Below, piece by piece: positions 39,206 to 48,303 of a DNA stretch of 64,000 nt; the first letter of the stretch is position 1; every line of letters starts with the position of its first letter. Source of the stretch: Aurantiacibacter aquimixticola (lineage in GTDB: Bacteria; Pseudomonadota; Alphaproteobacteria; Sphingomonadales; Sphingomonadaceae); NCBI RefSeq assembly GCF_003605475.1, contig NZ_RAHX01000001.1, positions 1,798,001 through 1,862,000 of the forward strand. The letters run 5' to 3'. The notes below the pieces were generated by a model. The model was not told the DNA's origin. It saw nothing but the letters and a program-made list of their open reading frames with translations, and did no database searches. The position numbers and the translations under genes are program-made.

Positions 39206-40090
39206 TCAGGTTTTTTTCCTGCGCCAGACTCTCCAGAGGACGGCCGGCGCAGCGAGAACGGGATGCCGTTCGCGCCACGGCGTAACCTCTACCTCCACAC
39301 CGGTATGCCGCTGCACTTTCCATGCAGCGTAGCGGCCTGCCCCGTCGAACGTCCGCGTGGCCCGCAGCAGGCGCGCGATATTTAGCGGTTTTCCGAGCCG
39401 CCGCCGCCTGCGCCACCAGCGTAGCGTTTCCCGACACTCGACTTTCGATAGCTGCGGGCGAATTGTGTCCGCCTGCCGCACATAGCCAATCCCGGCAGCG
39501 TCTAGCGCATCGGGCAACAATCCGTCGAAATGCGCCGCATTGAGTTCGAGGATTGAATTCTCGCGACCCGGCTTCTCCACCCGGAGCTCTGCCTTGTATG
39601 TCGCGCGGAACAGGGCGCGCCAGAAATCCGCTTCGATTCCTGCATCGGGGCCGACGGCGACGGCCAGCCGCGCCGCGGTGATGCATGCCGCCTCCACGGC
39701 GCGGGCCACCGCCGCGCCTGCCCGTTCATCGCTTTGCCAGACGAGTGCGCTCGGCTGCACGAAGCGCGCCCAAATCGTCGTATCGCGACTGGCTCCCGAA
39801 GCGGCGGCGTGAAACTTCGCCAGCGTCATCGTGGCGATCTTGGCGCGCAGAGTTTCACCTTGATGCTCCCATTCGCGGTAGGACACGCGCGGCCACATGC
39901 CTCGCTCCGCCTCGCCGGGCAGCAGAACATAGAAATCGAGCACTCCATCCAGCGATCCGGTCCGCAAATTGGAGCCATAAAAGAGCACCGTCAGCGCGCC
40001 AGCCTCTTCGGCAAGACGCGCAGCGAAAGCTGTCACGGCAGGGTCAGCAGGTTGGGAAAGCGCCGCCGCAACCCGGCTGGCAAGCGTCAT
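39206..40090 (-). CDS. Nucleotidyltransferase-fold protein, possibly Tam41-like
   Basis: A 294-residue cytoplasmic protein of uncertain identity. Near the N-terminus, LTVLFYGSNLRTGSL then DGVLDFYVLLPGE (residues 33-60) has the YGS plus DF pattern of nucleotidyltransferases. It looks like the YGSGV...LDFVFTVDD region of mitochondrial Tam41 (CDP-diacylglycerol synthase), with D52 as the putative metal ligand. Later parts (WARFVQPSALVWQSD; a basic RWWRRRRR stretch at about 225) are helical. Its start overlaps the stop of a diacylglycerol-kinase-family gene, so a phospholipid nucleotide-transfer role is attractive. The resemblance is by eye only. Confidence 0.5.
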   Translation of the reverse strand: MTLASRVAAALSQPADPAVTAFAARLAEEAGALTVLFYGSNLRTGSLDGVLDFYVLLPGEAERGMWPRVSYREWEHQGETLRAKIATMTLAKFHAAASGASRDTTIWARFVQPSALVWQSDERAGAAVARAVEAACITAARLAVAVGPDAGIEADFWRALFRATYKAELRVEKPGRENSILELNAAHFDGLLPDALDAAGIGYVRQADTIRPQLSKVECRETLRWWRRRRRLGKPLNIARLLRATRTFDGAGRYAAWKVQRHTGVEVEVTPWRERHPVLAAPAVLWRVWRRKKT

Positions 40091-41118
40091 TGCGGTGTGA
40101 CGAAGCGCAGTGTCCCGCCCGCGCGGATGCGATAATGCCCGGATGGGAACGCTTCGCCATCGAGAATGAAACTGTCGGAAAGCTCCGCCTCGATGCTCTC
40201 GTCGCCAAAGACGTGCGCGCCGCGACGTTTGGTCGCCGCGCTCGCATTTCCGCGGATCAGCGCGGCCAGCCGCAAAAGCAATCCGCGCCGTGGATTGTCC
40301 AGCAGAGCAACCCGCACCGGCTCCTCGATACCGCGAAATGGCGTGATGCCGGCAGGAAAGCTGTCGAGCGTTGTGGCAAGCAGCAGGTACCGCTCATCCT
40401 CGGGCAGGCCGCCGAGATGAGGAATCTCCACGCCATTGCCGGAACGCACACGCATCCGGCTGCCACGCCGCCAGCCATTGTCGGCCCGGCCGAGCAGCGC
40501 CTGCGCGACGCTCCACGCGGCGGTTACACCCACGACGGCAGCGTTGAACGCACCCAGATCGTGGCTGCGCTGGCCTAGCGCGATAGCCTTGTTGAAAACG
40601 CCTCCGCCCATGATGAAGCCGCGCACCTGCTTGCGATCGTGGTCGCGCTGGGCGATCACCAGCGGACAGCGGCGAACGGTGCTTCCTGCGCCGAGAGAGG
40701 CAAGCGCCTCTTCCAGCGTCCAGCCGGTCGGGATGCCCAGGTCGGAAGCGAGCGCATTGGTCTTCCCATTGGGAAGCACGATCAAAGCCGGCCAGCTTTC
40801 GCCGAAGACGCCCGCCCCGCAGGTCAGCACATCGCGCACCGTCCCGTCGCCGCCATCGATGGCGATGCAATCCACACCGCGCGCCGCGAAGTCGGCGAGG
40901 ATCTCGGCCAGGTCGCTGCGCCTGGCGGGCGCGGTGGCGATGACATTTTCCGGCTCCGAGCCGTGCGGGACGTTGCCTTCATTGCGATGGCTGCGCGCAT
41001 TACGGATGAGGCCGACCAGCGGCGTGGCGCGCCCGCTCGTCCGCCCGCCGCTTTTCGGGGCGGCGGAAGGCGAGGGCACCTGGGGCAGGCTCTCGAAAAG
41101 ATGAACGCTTCCGTGCAT
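40087..41118 (-). CDS. Diacylglycerol/sphingosine kinase catalytic-domain protein
   Basis: A 343-residue lipid-kinase-fold protein. The ATG at 41118 follows GGCGAGGAG at ideal spacing; an ATG 7 codons further up lacks this. The DAGK fold is marked by VGLIRNARSHRNEG (residues about 35-48), the nucleotide motif IDGGDGTVRDVL (GGDGT 89-93) and VLPNGKTNALASDLGIP, then a C-terminal beta domain. The NARSHRN segment matches the N-P/A-x-S phosphate loop. It would phosphorylate diacylglycerol or a long-chain lipid base; sphingomonads make sphingolipids, so both are possible. Its stop overlaps the start of the nucleotidyltransferase-like gene (ATGA), implying a two-step lipid pathway. Confidence 0.82.
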   Translation of the reverse strand: MHGSVHLFESLPQVPSPSAAPKSGGRTSGRATPLVGLIRNARSHRNEGNVPHGSEPENVIATAPARRSDLAEILADFAARGVDCIAIDGGDGTVRDVLTCGAGVFGESWPALIVLPNGKTNALASDLGIPTGWTLEEALASLGAGSTVRRCPLVIAQRDHDRKQVRGFIMGGGVFNKAIALGQRSHDLGAFNAAVVGVTAAWSVAQALLGRADNGWRRGSRMRVRSGNGVEIPHLGGLPEDERYLLLATTLDSFPAGITPFRGIEEPVRVALLDNPRRGLLLRLAALIRGNASAATKRRGAHVFGDESIEAELSDSFILDGEAFPSGHYRIRAGGTLRFVTPQ

Positions 41119-41189
41119 ATTCTCCTCGCCCTTACACATCGACCCCGCGCAAAAGCTACGGGGAATGCCGCAAAACGTTCCTTATTGTC

Positions 41190-41222
41190 GTCCGTGCGCA
41201 ACGCGACCGATGCGCTGCGGAC
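41190..41222. other. Hairpin in the lipid-kinase/M20 divergent region
   Basis: GTCCG-T-GCGCA (41190-41200) pairs with TGCGC-TG-CGGAC (41211-41222) around a 10-base loop, giving a 10-bp stem with a small internal asymmetry. It lies in the kinase leader region. No U-run; role unknown. Confidence 0.4.
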
Positions 41223-41275
41223 ACATTCGCACGCATTGCGGCGTCGGTTACACCGCGCAAGCGATCGAGATGGGT

Positions 41276-41310
41276 GCCGAAAGGCGCGTTGCAAGCTGCA
41301 ACGTTTCGGC
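41276..41310. promoter_or_regulatory. Long hairpin/palindrome ahead of the M20 amidohydrolase
   Basis: GCCGAAA (41276-41282) and CGTTGCA (41287-41293) pair perfectly with TGCAACG (41297-41303) and TTTCGGC (41304-41310). The result is a 14-bp stem with one 4-base bulge (GGCG) and a 3-base loop. It ends 41 bases before the M20 ATG, with no U-run. It could be an operator or a structured 5' leader. Confidence 0.5.
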
Positions 41311-41351
41311 CCTAAGCTGCTTGCCGAGCGCGACTCTCTAAGGAAAATGCG

Positions 41352-42548
41352 ATGCTGACCGAAAATCTGCTCGACGCAGCCAAGGGCGAGGAAGCGGCCA
41401 TTATCGCTTTGCGCCGGGCCATCCATGCAGAGCCGGAGCTGGGCCTCGAAACGCCCAGAACGCTGGCCAAGGTGAAGGACGCGCTCGCCGACCTTCCGCT
41501 CGAATGGCGCGAAGGCCCATCCTGCACGGGCGCCGTGGCGGTGCTGAAAGGCGCCGAAGCGGGGCAGAGCGTGCTGCTACGCGGCGATATGGACGCGCTG
41601 CCGATGGATGAGCATACCGGGCTCGATTTCGCGTCCACCATCCCTGGCCGGATGCATGCCTGCGGGCACGACGCGCACACGGCGATGCTGGCGGGCGCTG
41701 CACGCATTCTTGCCGCGCAGCAGGATCGGCTGGCGGGCGAAGTGCAGTTCATGTTCCAGCCCGGCGAAGAAGGCTTCCACGGCGCGCGCTTCATGATCGA
41801 GGACGGGCTGCTCGATCCGCTGCCCGATGCCGCCTTCGCGCTGCATGTCTGGCCCAATGCGCCGCATGGCCGGATCGAGGGGCGTTCCGGCGCGATGCTC
41901 GCTTCCGCCGACATGCTGGAAATCACGGTGAAGGGCAAAGGCGGCCATGCGTCCATGCCCTATGATGCGATCGATCCCGTTCCCGTGGCGGCCGAAATCG
42001 TGCTCGCGCTGCAGGCCATGGTCACCCGCCGGTTCGCCGCGAGCGAGGCGAGCGTGATCACCATCGGCAAGATCGAGGGCGGCTCCAACAACAACATCAT
42101 TCCCGACCAGGTCTACATGCTGGGCACGATGCGCAATCTCTCGCCCGAACGGCGCGAGGCGGTGAAGGCCGCGGTGGTCGACGTGGCCGAGAACATCGCC
42201 CGCGCCCATCGTTGCGAAGCGCAAGTGACGATCACGCCCGGCTTCCCACCGACGATCAACGATCCGCGCGCCGTAGTGCTCGGCGAAAAGGTCGCGCGCG
42301 AGCTCGGCGGCGAGGAACCGTGGGCCACCCGCCCCGCACCGACGATGGGTGCGGAAGATTTCTCCTACGTGCTGGAAAAGGTGCCGGGTGCGATGTTCTT
42401 CCTCGGCGTCGCGGCCGAAGGCGTGCATTGGCAGGGCTGCTGCGGCCTCCATTCCAGCCGCATGGTGGTGGATGAAAGCGTGATGCCCAAGGGCGCCGCG
42501 TTTCTCGCGGGATGCGTGCGTAATTTCCTGGCGGACGGTTGGGCATAG
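41352..42548 (+). CDS. M20 family amidohydrolase (hippurate/N-acyl-amino-acid hydrolase type)
   Basis: A 398-residue cytoplasmic metal hydrolase of the HipO/ILL group releasing amino acids from N-acyl or N-benzoyl conjugates. Motifs in order: [14 protein letters not shown], the RGDMDALPM start of the metal site, [15 protein letters not shown] with the metal Cys/His pair, [12 protein letters not shown] with catalytic Glu, [13 protein letters not shown], then the dimerisation domain ([18 protein letters not shown]) and the C-terminal [15 protein letters not shown]. All ligands are kept. It is monocistronic and ends just before tRNA-Arg. Upstream is a strong hairpin. Confidence 0.92.
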   Translation: MLTENLLDAAKGEEAAIIALRRAIHAEPELGLETPRTLAKVKDALADLPLEWREGPSCTGAVAVLKGAEAGQSVLLRGDMDALPMDEHTGLDFASTIPGRMHACGHDAHTAMLAGAARILAAQQDRLAGEVQFMFQPGEEGFHGARFMIEDGLLDPLPDAAFALHVWPNAPHGRIEGRSGAMLASADMLEITVKGKGGHASMPYDAIDPVPVAAEIVLALQAMVTRRFAASEASVITIGKIEGGSNNNIIPDQVYMLGTMRNLSPERREAVKAAVVDVAENIARAHRCEAQVTITPGFPPTINDPRAVVLGEKVARELGGEEPWATRPAPTMGAEDFSYVLEKVPGAMFFLGVAAEGVHWQGCCGLHSSRMVVDESVMPKGAAFLAGCVRNFLADGWA

Positions 42549-42551
42549 CTT

Positions 42552-42580
42552 TTGCTTGGCGGACGCGCCGCGCGTTGCTA
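42552..42580 (+). promoter_or_regulatory. Candidate promoter for tRNA-Arg
   Basis: TTGCTT (42552-42557) and TTGCTA (42575-42580) are spaced by 17 bases, in keeping with a sigma-70-type promoter, and end 28 bases before the tRNA. Match quality is moderate. Confidence 0.35.
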
Positions 42581-42608
42581 ACCGCCCCTGGCCAGTCGAT
42601 TGGCTCAG

Positions 42609-42685
<77 letters not shown>

Positions 42686-42746
42686 GCTTACATGACCGCC
42701 TCCACGCCCACACGGCGGCTTGACTCACCAGCCCGTTTCGCGGTTA

Positions 42747-42761
42747 GAACATTTCATGAAC
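42747..42761 (+). promoter_or_regulatory. LexA (SOS) box over the imuA start codon
   Basis: GAAC (42747-42750), 7 bases, GAAC (42758-42761) is an exact match to the alphaproteobacterial LexA operator in its GAAC-N7-GAAC orientation. It spans the imuA ATG (42756-42758). A TTGACT at 42720-42725 is a candidate -35, with TTAGAA (42744-42749) as a candidate -10, so transcription may start close to the ATG and bound LexA would block it. Confidence 0.88.
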
Positions 42762-43430
42762 ATACAGGCGATTCGATCCGCGCCGCCGTATCGCGAAGCG
42801 GCGCTGTGCGAACTGTTCACCAGCAGCAGGGATGCTGCCGGGATAGGCTTCGTGCTCGCTCGCCTCGGCGCGGCCGGCACTGCGAACAAGCCCATCCTGT
42901 GGGCGCAGGACCGGATGACGCTTCTTGAGCTGGGATCGCCCTCGCCACGCGGGCTCGCGGGCTGGGGTGTCGCACCCGACATGATCCGGGTGTGCGTTTC
43001 GCGCACTGCGGACCTTTTGTGGACGATGGAAGAAGGTTTGAAATGCGCGGACGTTTCGGCAGTGGTGGGGGAAGTGTGGGGCGATGCGCCCGCGCTCGGC
43101 TTCACCGCGACCAAGCGGCTGATGATGCGCGCCGAGAAGAGCGGCATTCCCGCCTGGCTGATCCGGGTGAACGGCTCTGCCGATCTGAGCGCGGCGGGGG
43201 AACGCTGGCGCGTGCAGGCGCTGCCATCGGCCCCGCATCCCTACGACACGAGGGCCCCAGGCGATCCGCGCTGGTCTGCGGAGCTTTTCCGCGCCCGCTG
43301 GCGAAAGCCGGGCGAATGGGCGGAGCGCTATAATGTCGCGGCGCATCGTCTCCATCTGGATTCCGCACCTGCCGATCGAGCGCTGGCTGCGGTATCATCG
43401 CCCGAATGGAAGCGGCGGGCGGCAGGCTGA
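42756..43430 (+). CDS. imuA: Mutasome protein ImuA (RecA-like/SulA-like)
   Basis: A 224-residue component of the ImuA-ImuB-DnaE2 translesion machinery that produces DNA-damage-induced mutations. It resembles a degenerate RecA core: the AGIGFVLARLG region, the strand PILWAQDRMTLLELGSPSPR, and the WGVAPDMIRV and LLWTMEEGLKC motifs typical of ImuA; there is no proper Walker A lysine. The ATG at 42756 is inside a LexA box; an in-frame TTG at 42720 was not chosen because it would put the operator inside the gene. No Shine-Dalgarno is seen, so leaderless translation is likely. It overlaps imuB by 98 bases. Confidence 0.88.
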   Translation: MNIQAIRSAPPYREAALCELFTSSRDAAGIGFVLARLGAAGTANKPILWAQDRMTLLELGSPSPRGLAGWGVAPDMIRVCVSRTADLLWTMEEGLKCADVSAVVGEVWGDAPALGFTATKRLMMRAEKSGIPAWLIRVNGSADLSAAGERWRVQALPSAPHPYDTRAPGDPRWSAELFRARWRKPGEWAERYNVAAHRLHLDSAPADRALAAVSSPEWKRRAAG

Positions 43431-44919
43431 TGCGCATGCTGTCTGCGGCAAAGGCGGCGTGGAGGCCGGCCCCATCGTCCTGTCGCGCGAAGACACGCAT
43501 GGCCCCGTCATCCACGCGGTAACGCCCGCCGCGCGCGATGCCGGTGCGCGGGTCGGGGTCAGAGTCGTCGATGCGCGCGCGCTGGACCCTTCGCTGAAAG
43601 TCGAGGAGGCCGATCCTGCGGGCGATGCTGCATGGCTTGCGCGGCTGGCAATCTGGTGCCGACGGTGGTGCCCCGCCAGCGCGGTGGACGGCGATGACGG
43701 ATTGGTGCTCGACACCGGCGGGGCCGATCACCTCTGGGGCGGCGAGGCGGCGATGCTCGAGGATATCGTCTCCCGATTCCGCCGATTGGGGCACGGCGTG
43801 CGGCTTGCCGTCGCCCCCACGCATGGCGCGGCCTGGGCGTTGGCGAGGCATGGGGCGCAAGGGAATATCCGCCAGCATGCCGAAGGGTTGGAGAAAGCAC
43901 TCGCCCCGCTGCCCGTCACCGCATTGCGGCTCGATGCCGAAACGGTACTTCTGCTGCGGCGGCTCGGCCTCAAGACCATCGGCCAGCTCGCCGCCGTGCC
44001 GCGCCTCTCGCTCGCCCGGCGTTTCCGCACGATGGTGTCGCGCGGCAAACCGCTCGAAACCCCGCTCCGGCAGCTCGACCGGGCGCTCGGCCGGGCACCG
44101 GAACCGCTTGTTGCCGCCACGCCGCCGCAGCGCTTTCGCGTCGTGCGGCGATTGGCGGAGCCGCTGCCCGATCCCTATCCCCATCTCATGCCGCTGCTGC
44201 AGGAATTGTGCGGCAAGCTCGATGCGGCGGATCACGGCGTACGGCGGCTGCGGTTCGAAGCGTTCCGGGCCGATGGCGATGTCGGATATGTCGAGGTGGC
44301 GACCGCCAGCCCGGTGCGCGCGCCCGAACATCTGGTGCGACTGTTCGATGAGCGTCTGGACAGGCTCGATCCGCTTTACGGCTTCGATGCCTTTGCAATG
44401 GAAGCGCTGTGGACGGAGCCGCTCGCCCCGGCGCAGGTGCGCCTGGACGGTGATGAGGCCGATGGCGTCGCGGCGGCGCGGCTTGTCGACAGGCTGATCG
44501 CCCGGCTCGGCCCCGATGCGGTCATGCGCCCCATGGCGCGCGAAAGCCACGTGCCCGAACGTGCCGAAGGGTGGATCGGTGTGCTGGCTCCAAAGGCCGC
44601 GCCGCCCGCTCCGCCGCCCGAACGCGAACGCCCGCTGCGCATGCTGCGCCATCCCGAGGAAATCCGCGTGCTCTACGCCGTGCCGGAAGGTCCACCGGCG
44701 CAATTCGTCTGGCGGCACCAGACGCACCGCATCGCCCGTCACGAAGGGCCGGAACGGATTGCGCCCGAATGGTGGCGCGAAAAATCGACCGCGCGGCTGC
44801 GCGATTACTACCGCGTCGAAGACAGCGAGGGCAGGCGCTACTGGCTGTTTCGCGAAGGGCTGCACGGGGACGGACGCGGTGACGATCCGCGCTGGTTCCT
44901 GCACGGCATGTTCGCCTGA
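43333..44919 (+). CDS. imuB: Y-family polymerase-like mutasome adaptor ImuB
   Basis: A 528-residue catalytically inactive Y-family polymerase homologue that links DnaE2 to the beta clamp. The N-terminus (RRIVSIWIPHLPIERWLR) and finger/palm/little-finger order match ImuB. At the place of the polymerase active-site acidic pair (S-x-D-E) it reads VLDTGGADHLWGGE, so it lacks catalytic residues, as expected. The little-finger domain includes LDRALGRAPEPL, and a long C-terminal tail follows (RHPEEIRVLYAVPEGPPA, ARLRDYYRVED). GGAG lies 7 bases before the ATG inside imuA, which implies coupled translation. Confidence 0.92.
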   Translation: MSRRIVSIWIPHLPIERWLRYHRPNGSGGRQADAHAVCGKGGVEAGPIVLSREDTHGPVIHAVTPAARDAGARVGVRVVDARALDPSLKVEEADPAGDAAWLARLAIWCRRWCPASAVDGDDGLVLDTGGADHLWGGEAAMLEDIVSRFRRLGHGVRLAVAPTHGAAWALARHGAQGNIRQHAEGLEKALAPLPVTALRLDAETVLLLRRLGLKTIGQLAAVPRLSLARRFRTMVSRGKPLETPLRQLDRALGRAPEPLVAATPPQRFRVVRRLAEPLPDPYPHLMPLLQELCGKLDAADHGVRRLRFEAFRADGDVGYVEVATASPVRAPEHLVRLFDERLDRLDPLYGFDAFAMEALWTEPLAPAQVRLDGDEADGVAAARLVDRLIARLGPDAVMRPMARESHVPERAEGWIGVLAPKAAPPAPPPERERPLRMLRHPEEIRVLYAVPEGPPAQFVWRHQTHRIARHEGPERIAPEWWREKSTARLRDYYRVEDSEGRRYWLFREGLHGDGRGDDPRWFLHGMFA

Positions 44920-44937
44920 GCGCGCCCTGAGCACCCA

Positions 44938-47900
44938 ATGCCCGAAGCTCCTCTCACCCCGGACAAGCGCACATTGTCCCAGGACAACGATTTCACGCCC
45001 AATGCCCGCGCGCCTTTCATCGAGCTGGGGCTGACATCGTGCTTTTCCTTCCTCCACGGCGCATCCGATGCCGTCGACCTGGTGCAGACCGCATGGCAGC
45101 TCGGCTACGACGCCATCGGCATTGCCGATCGCAACACCATGGCCGGCGTCGTGCGCCTCCATACCGAAGCAAAGACGGCGAAGATGCGGCCCGTGATCGG
45201 CTGCCGGATCGTGCTGGCCACGGGCGAGGCATTCCTTGCCTTCCCGCGCGACCGTGCCGCTTATGGCAGGCTCTGCCGCCTCGTTTCCAAGGGCCGGATG
45301 CAGCGCCTCGATGGCAGCTGGCAGGACAAGGGCGCGTGCGACCTCTCGCTGGACGATCTCGCCGCGCATCAGGAAGGCATCGTGCTGATCGTCATGCCGG
45401 GCGAGGATTGCGATCGCTTCGCCGAGCGTCTGCCGGAACTCGCCCAGGCCTTGCCCTCGCTAAGCCATATCGCGGCAAGCTATCTCTATCGCGGCGACGA
45501 TCGCGCGCGGATCGAAAGGCTGGACCGGCTGGCGCGCGCGTATGGCCTCGCCATCCTTGCGACCAACGATGTCCACCATCACGTGGCCGAGCGTCGCCCG
45601 CTGCAGGACGTGATGACCTGCATCCGCGAAAAAACGACCATCGCGCAGGCGGGATATCTGCTCCACGCCAATGCCGAACGGCATCTCAAAAGCCCGCAGG
45701 ACATGGTCCGGCTGTTCGCCGATTGGCCGCACGCCATCGCCGCGAGTCGCGAGATCGCCGATGCCTGCACCTTTTCCCTCGACGAGCTGCGCTACGAATA
45801 TCCGCACGAAACGGTGCCCGACGGGCGCAGCGCGGACGATTATCTGGCCGAACTGGCCTGGGCCGGCGCGGCAGGCCGCTATCCGGATGGCACGCCGCCC
45901 GATATCGTCGCGACGATCGAGAAAGAGCTGGCGCTGATCGCGAAGATGGAAATCGCCCGCTATTTCCTCACCATTCACGACATCGTCGCCTATGCCCGCT
46001 CCATTGGCATATTGTGTCAGGGGCGCGGATCGGCGGCGAATAGCGCGGTTTGCTATTGCCTCGGGATCACTTCGGTCGATCCGGCCAAGCACCAGGTGCT
46101 GTTCGAACGCTTCATCTCAGAAGAGCGCAAGGAGCCGCCCGATATCGACGTCGATTTCGAGCATGAGCGGCGCGAGGAGGTGATCCAGCATATCTACGCG
46201 AAATATGGCCGCAAGCGCGCCGGGCTGTGCGCCACCGTCATCCATTATCGCCCACGCATGGCGATCCGCGAAGTCGGCAAGGTGATGGGCCTGTCGCAGG
46301 ACATCACCGCCGCCCTGGCAAAGACGGTGTGGGGATCGTGGGGCTCCTCGGTCGATGACGACAAGGTGGAGGAGGCCGGGCTGGACCTGGCCGATCCGCA
46401 TCTCAAGCGCACCATCATTCTGGCCGAACAGCTGATCGGCATGCCGCGCCACCTGTCCCAGCATGTCGGCGGCTTCATCCTGACCGAGCAGGCGCTGACC
46501 GAGACGGTGCCCGTCGGCAATGGCGCGATGGCCGATCGCAGCTTCATCGAATGGGACAAGGACGACATCGATGCGCTCGGCATCTTCAAGGTCGATGTGC
46601 TTGCGCTGGGCATGCTGACCTGCATTCGCAAATGCTTCCAGCTGATCGGCGCGCATTACGACCGGCCGTTGACGCTGGCGAGCGTGCCGAAAGCGGACAC
46701 GGCGACATACGACATGCTGTGCAAAGGGGATTCGCTCGGCGTGTTCCAGGTGGAAAGCCGGGCGCAGATGAACATGCTGCCGCGCCTCAAGCCTCGCTGT
46801 TTCTACGATCTCGTGATCGAAGTCGCCATCGTCCGGCCCGGCCCGATCCAGGGCGATATGGTGCACCCCTATCTGCGGCGGCGGCAGGGAAAGGAAAAAC
46901 CGGTCTATCCCTCCCCCGGCATAGAGCATGGCCCGCCGAACGAGTTGAAGGACATTCTGGAGCGAACACTGGGCGTCCCGATCTTCCAGGAGCAGGCGAT
47001 GAAGATTGCCATGGTCGCCGCGCGCTTCTCTCCCGACGAAGCCAACCAGTTGCGCCGCGCCATGGCCACTTTCCGCGCCAAGGGGCTGGTGTCGAAACAC
47101 AAGGCGAAGATGGTCGGCCGGATGATAGAGCGCGGCTACGATCCCGAATTCGCGGCGCGCTGCTTTTCGCAGATCGAGGGCTTCGGCGAATATGGCTTCC
47201 CGGAAAGCCACGCCGCCAGCTTCGCGCATCTGGTCTATGTCTCGAGCTGGCTGAAATGCCACTATCCCGCCGCCTTCGCCTGCGGCCTGCTCAATTCCCA
47301 GCCGATGGGCTTTTACGCCCCGGCGCAGATCGTGCGCGATGCACGCGAACATGGCGTGCGCGTGCTGCCCGCCGATGTGAATTACAGCGATTGGGATTCG
47401 ACGCTCGAGCCCGTCGCGGGAAAAAGCGGCGGCGGTGGGTTTGCCCTGCGCCTCGGCCTGCGGCAGGTCGGCGGACTGGCCGAGGCCGAAGGGGCCAAGC
47501 TGCTCGCGGCCCGCAGCGCGCCTTTTGCCAGCGTGGAGGAATTGCGCAGCCGCGCCGGACTCAATGCGCGCAGTATAGAGCTGCTGGCAGCGGCGGACGC
47601 CATGCGCTCGCTCGGCAGCGACAGACGCGCCGCGCTATGGGATGCGCGCGCCATCAAGGCCGGGCCGGATCTGCCGCTTTTCTCTTATGCGCAAGCGCCG
47701 GAGGAAGGCGCGGATCCGCCGATGGCTCTGCCTGCCATGCCTCTGTCCGAGCATGTCGTCGCCGATTACCAGACGACGCGCCTGTCTTTGAAAGCGCATC
47801 CGATGGAGTTTTTGCGGCAAGGGTATGCCGCGCAGGGTTTCACCCGGGCGGTCGATCTCAGATCGCTGAAATTCAACCAGCGCTGCTCGGTCGCGGGCGT

Positions 47901-48267
47901 CGTCCTGATCCGCCAGCGGCCCGGCAGCGCGAAGGGCGTGGTGTTCATCACGCTGGAAGACGAAAGCGGTGTGGTGAACCTGGTGGTGTGGCCCGATGCG
48001 CTGAAACGCTTTCGCAAGACGATCATGGGCGCGCGGCTGATGGCGGTGCGCGGTTATGTGCAGATGGATGACGATGTGATCCACGTGGTCGCGCAGCAAA
48101 TGAATGATGACACACACCGCCTTTCGGAGCTGTCGGACGACTTGCTGCGCCCCGATTATGCCCGCGCCGATCACGTGAACAAGCCACTGCAGGGCTCTTG
48201 GCCGTCCAATGCCGGCCGCCACCCGCGCAACGTGACTATCATTCCGAAATCGCGCGATTTTCACTAA
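44938..48267 (+). CDS. dnaE2: Error-prone DNA polymerase III alpha subunit DnaE2
   Basis: A 1109-residue C-family polymerase carrying out damage-induced translesion synthesis. Start at 44938, 18 bases after imuB. The N-terminal PHP domain reads LTSCFSFLHGASDA where replicative DnaE has HxH, typical of DnaE2. Palm catalytic aspartates are in PPDIDVDFEHERREEVIQH and FKVDVLALGMLT. Then come GSWGSSVDD, the fingers (RRAMATFRAKGLVSKHKAK, FGEYGFPESHAASFAHL), and the C-terminal OB domain (GVVFITLEDESGVVNLVVW). It ends VTIIPKSRDFH, the DnaE2 tail. Third gene of the LexA-controlled unit. Confidence 0.96.
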   Translation: MPEAPLTPDKRTLSQDNDFTPNARAPFIELGLTSCFSFLHGASDAVDLVQTAWQLGYDAIGIADRNTMAGVVRLHTEAKTAKMRPVIGCRIVLATGEAFLAFPRDRAAYGRLCRLVSKGRMQRLDGSWQDKGACDLSLDDLAAHQEGIVLIVMPGEDCDRFAERLPELAQALPSLSHIAASYLYRGDDRARIERLDRLARAYGLAILATNDVHHHVAERRPLQDVMTCIREKTTIAQAGYLLHANAERHLKSPQDMVRLFADWPHAIAASREIADACTFSLDELRYEYPHETVPDGRSADDYLAELAWAGAAGRYPDGTPPDIVATIEKELALIAKMEIARYFLTIHDIVAYARSIGILCQGRGSAANSAVCYCLGITSVDPAKHQVLFERFISEERKEPPDIDVDFEHERREEVIQHIYAKYGRKRAGLCATVIHYRPRMAIREVGKVMGLSQDITAALAKTVWGSWGSSVDDDKVEEAGLDLADPHLKRTIILAEQLIGMPRHLSQHVGGFILTEQALTETVPVGNGAMADRSFIEWDKDDIDALGIFKVDVLALGMLTCIRKCFQLIGAHYDRPLTLASVPKADTATYDMLCKGDSLGVFQVESRAQMNMLPRLKPRCFYDLVIEVAIVRPGPIQGDMVHPYLRRRQGKEKPVYPSPGIEHGPPNELKDILERTLGVPIFQEQAMKIAMVAARFSPDEANQLRRAMATFRAKGLVSKHKAKMVGRMIERGYDPEFAARCFSQIEGFGEYGFPESHAASFAHLVYVSSWLKCHYPAAFACGLLNSQPMGFYAPAQIVRDAREHGVRVLPADVNYSDWDSTLEPVAGKSGGGGFALRLGLRQVGGLAEAEGAKLLAARSAPFASVEELRSRAGLNARSIELLAAADAMRSLGSDRRAALWDARAIKAGPDLPLFSYAQAPEEGADPPMALPAMPLSEHVVADYQTTRLSLKAHPMEFLRQGYAAQGFTRAVDLRSLKFNQRCSVAGVVLIRQRPGSAKGVVFITLEDESGVVNLVVWPDALKRFRKTIMGARLMAVRGYVQMDDDVIHVVAQQMNDDTHRLSELSDDLLRPDYARADHVNKPLQGSWPSNAGRHPRNVTIIPKSRDFH

Positions 48268-48303
48268 ATGGGGCAGCGCCACTTTACGCGACACCTTGAC
48301 CGC

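Noticed and set aside
42720..42755. TTG upstream start for imuA
   Set aside because: It would place the LexA box inside the coding region and lies on the candidate -35; the ATG at 42756 fits better.
43102..45369. Minus-strand open frame of about 755 codons across imuB
   Set aside because: Antisense to imuA, imuB and dnaE2, all three with strong family motifs; composition is that of a shadow.
46117..47352. Minus-strand open frame of about 411 codons inside dnaE2
   Set aside because: Antisense to conserved dnaE2 catalytic region; no motifs.
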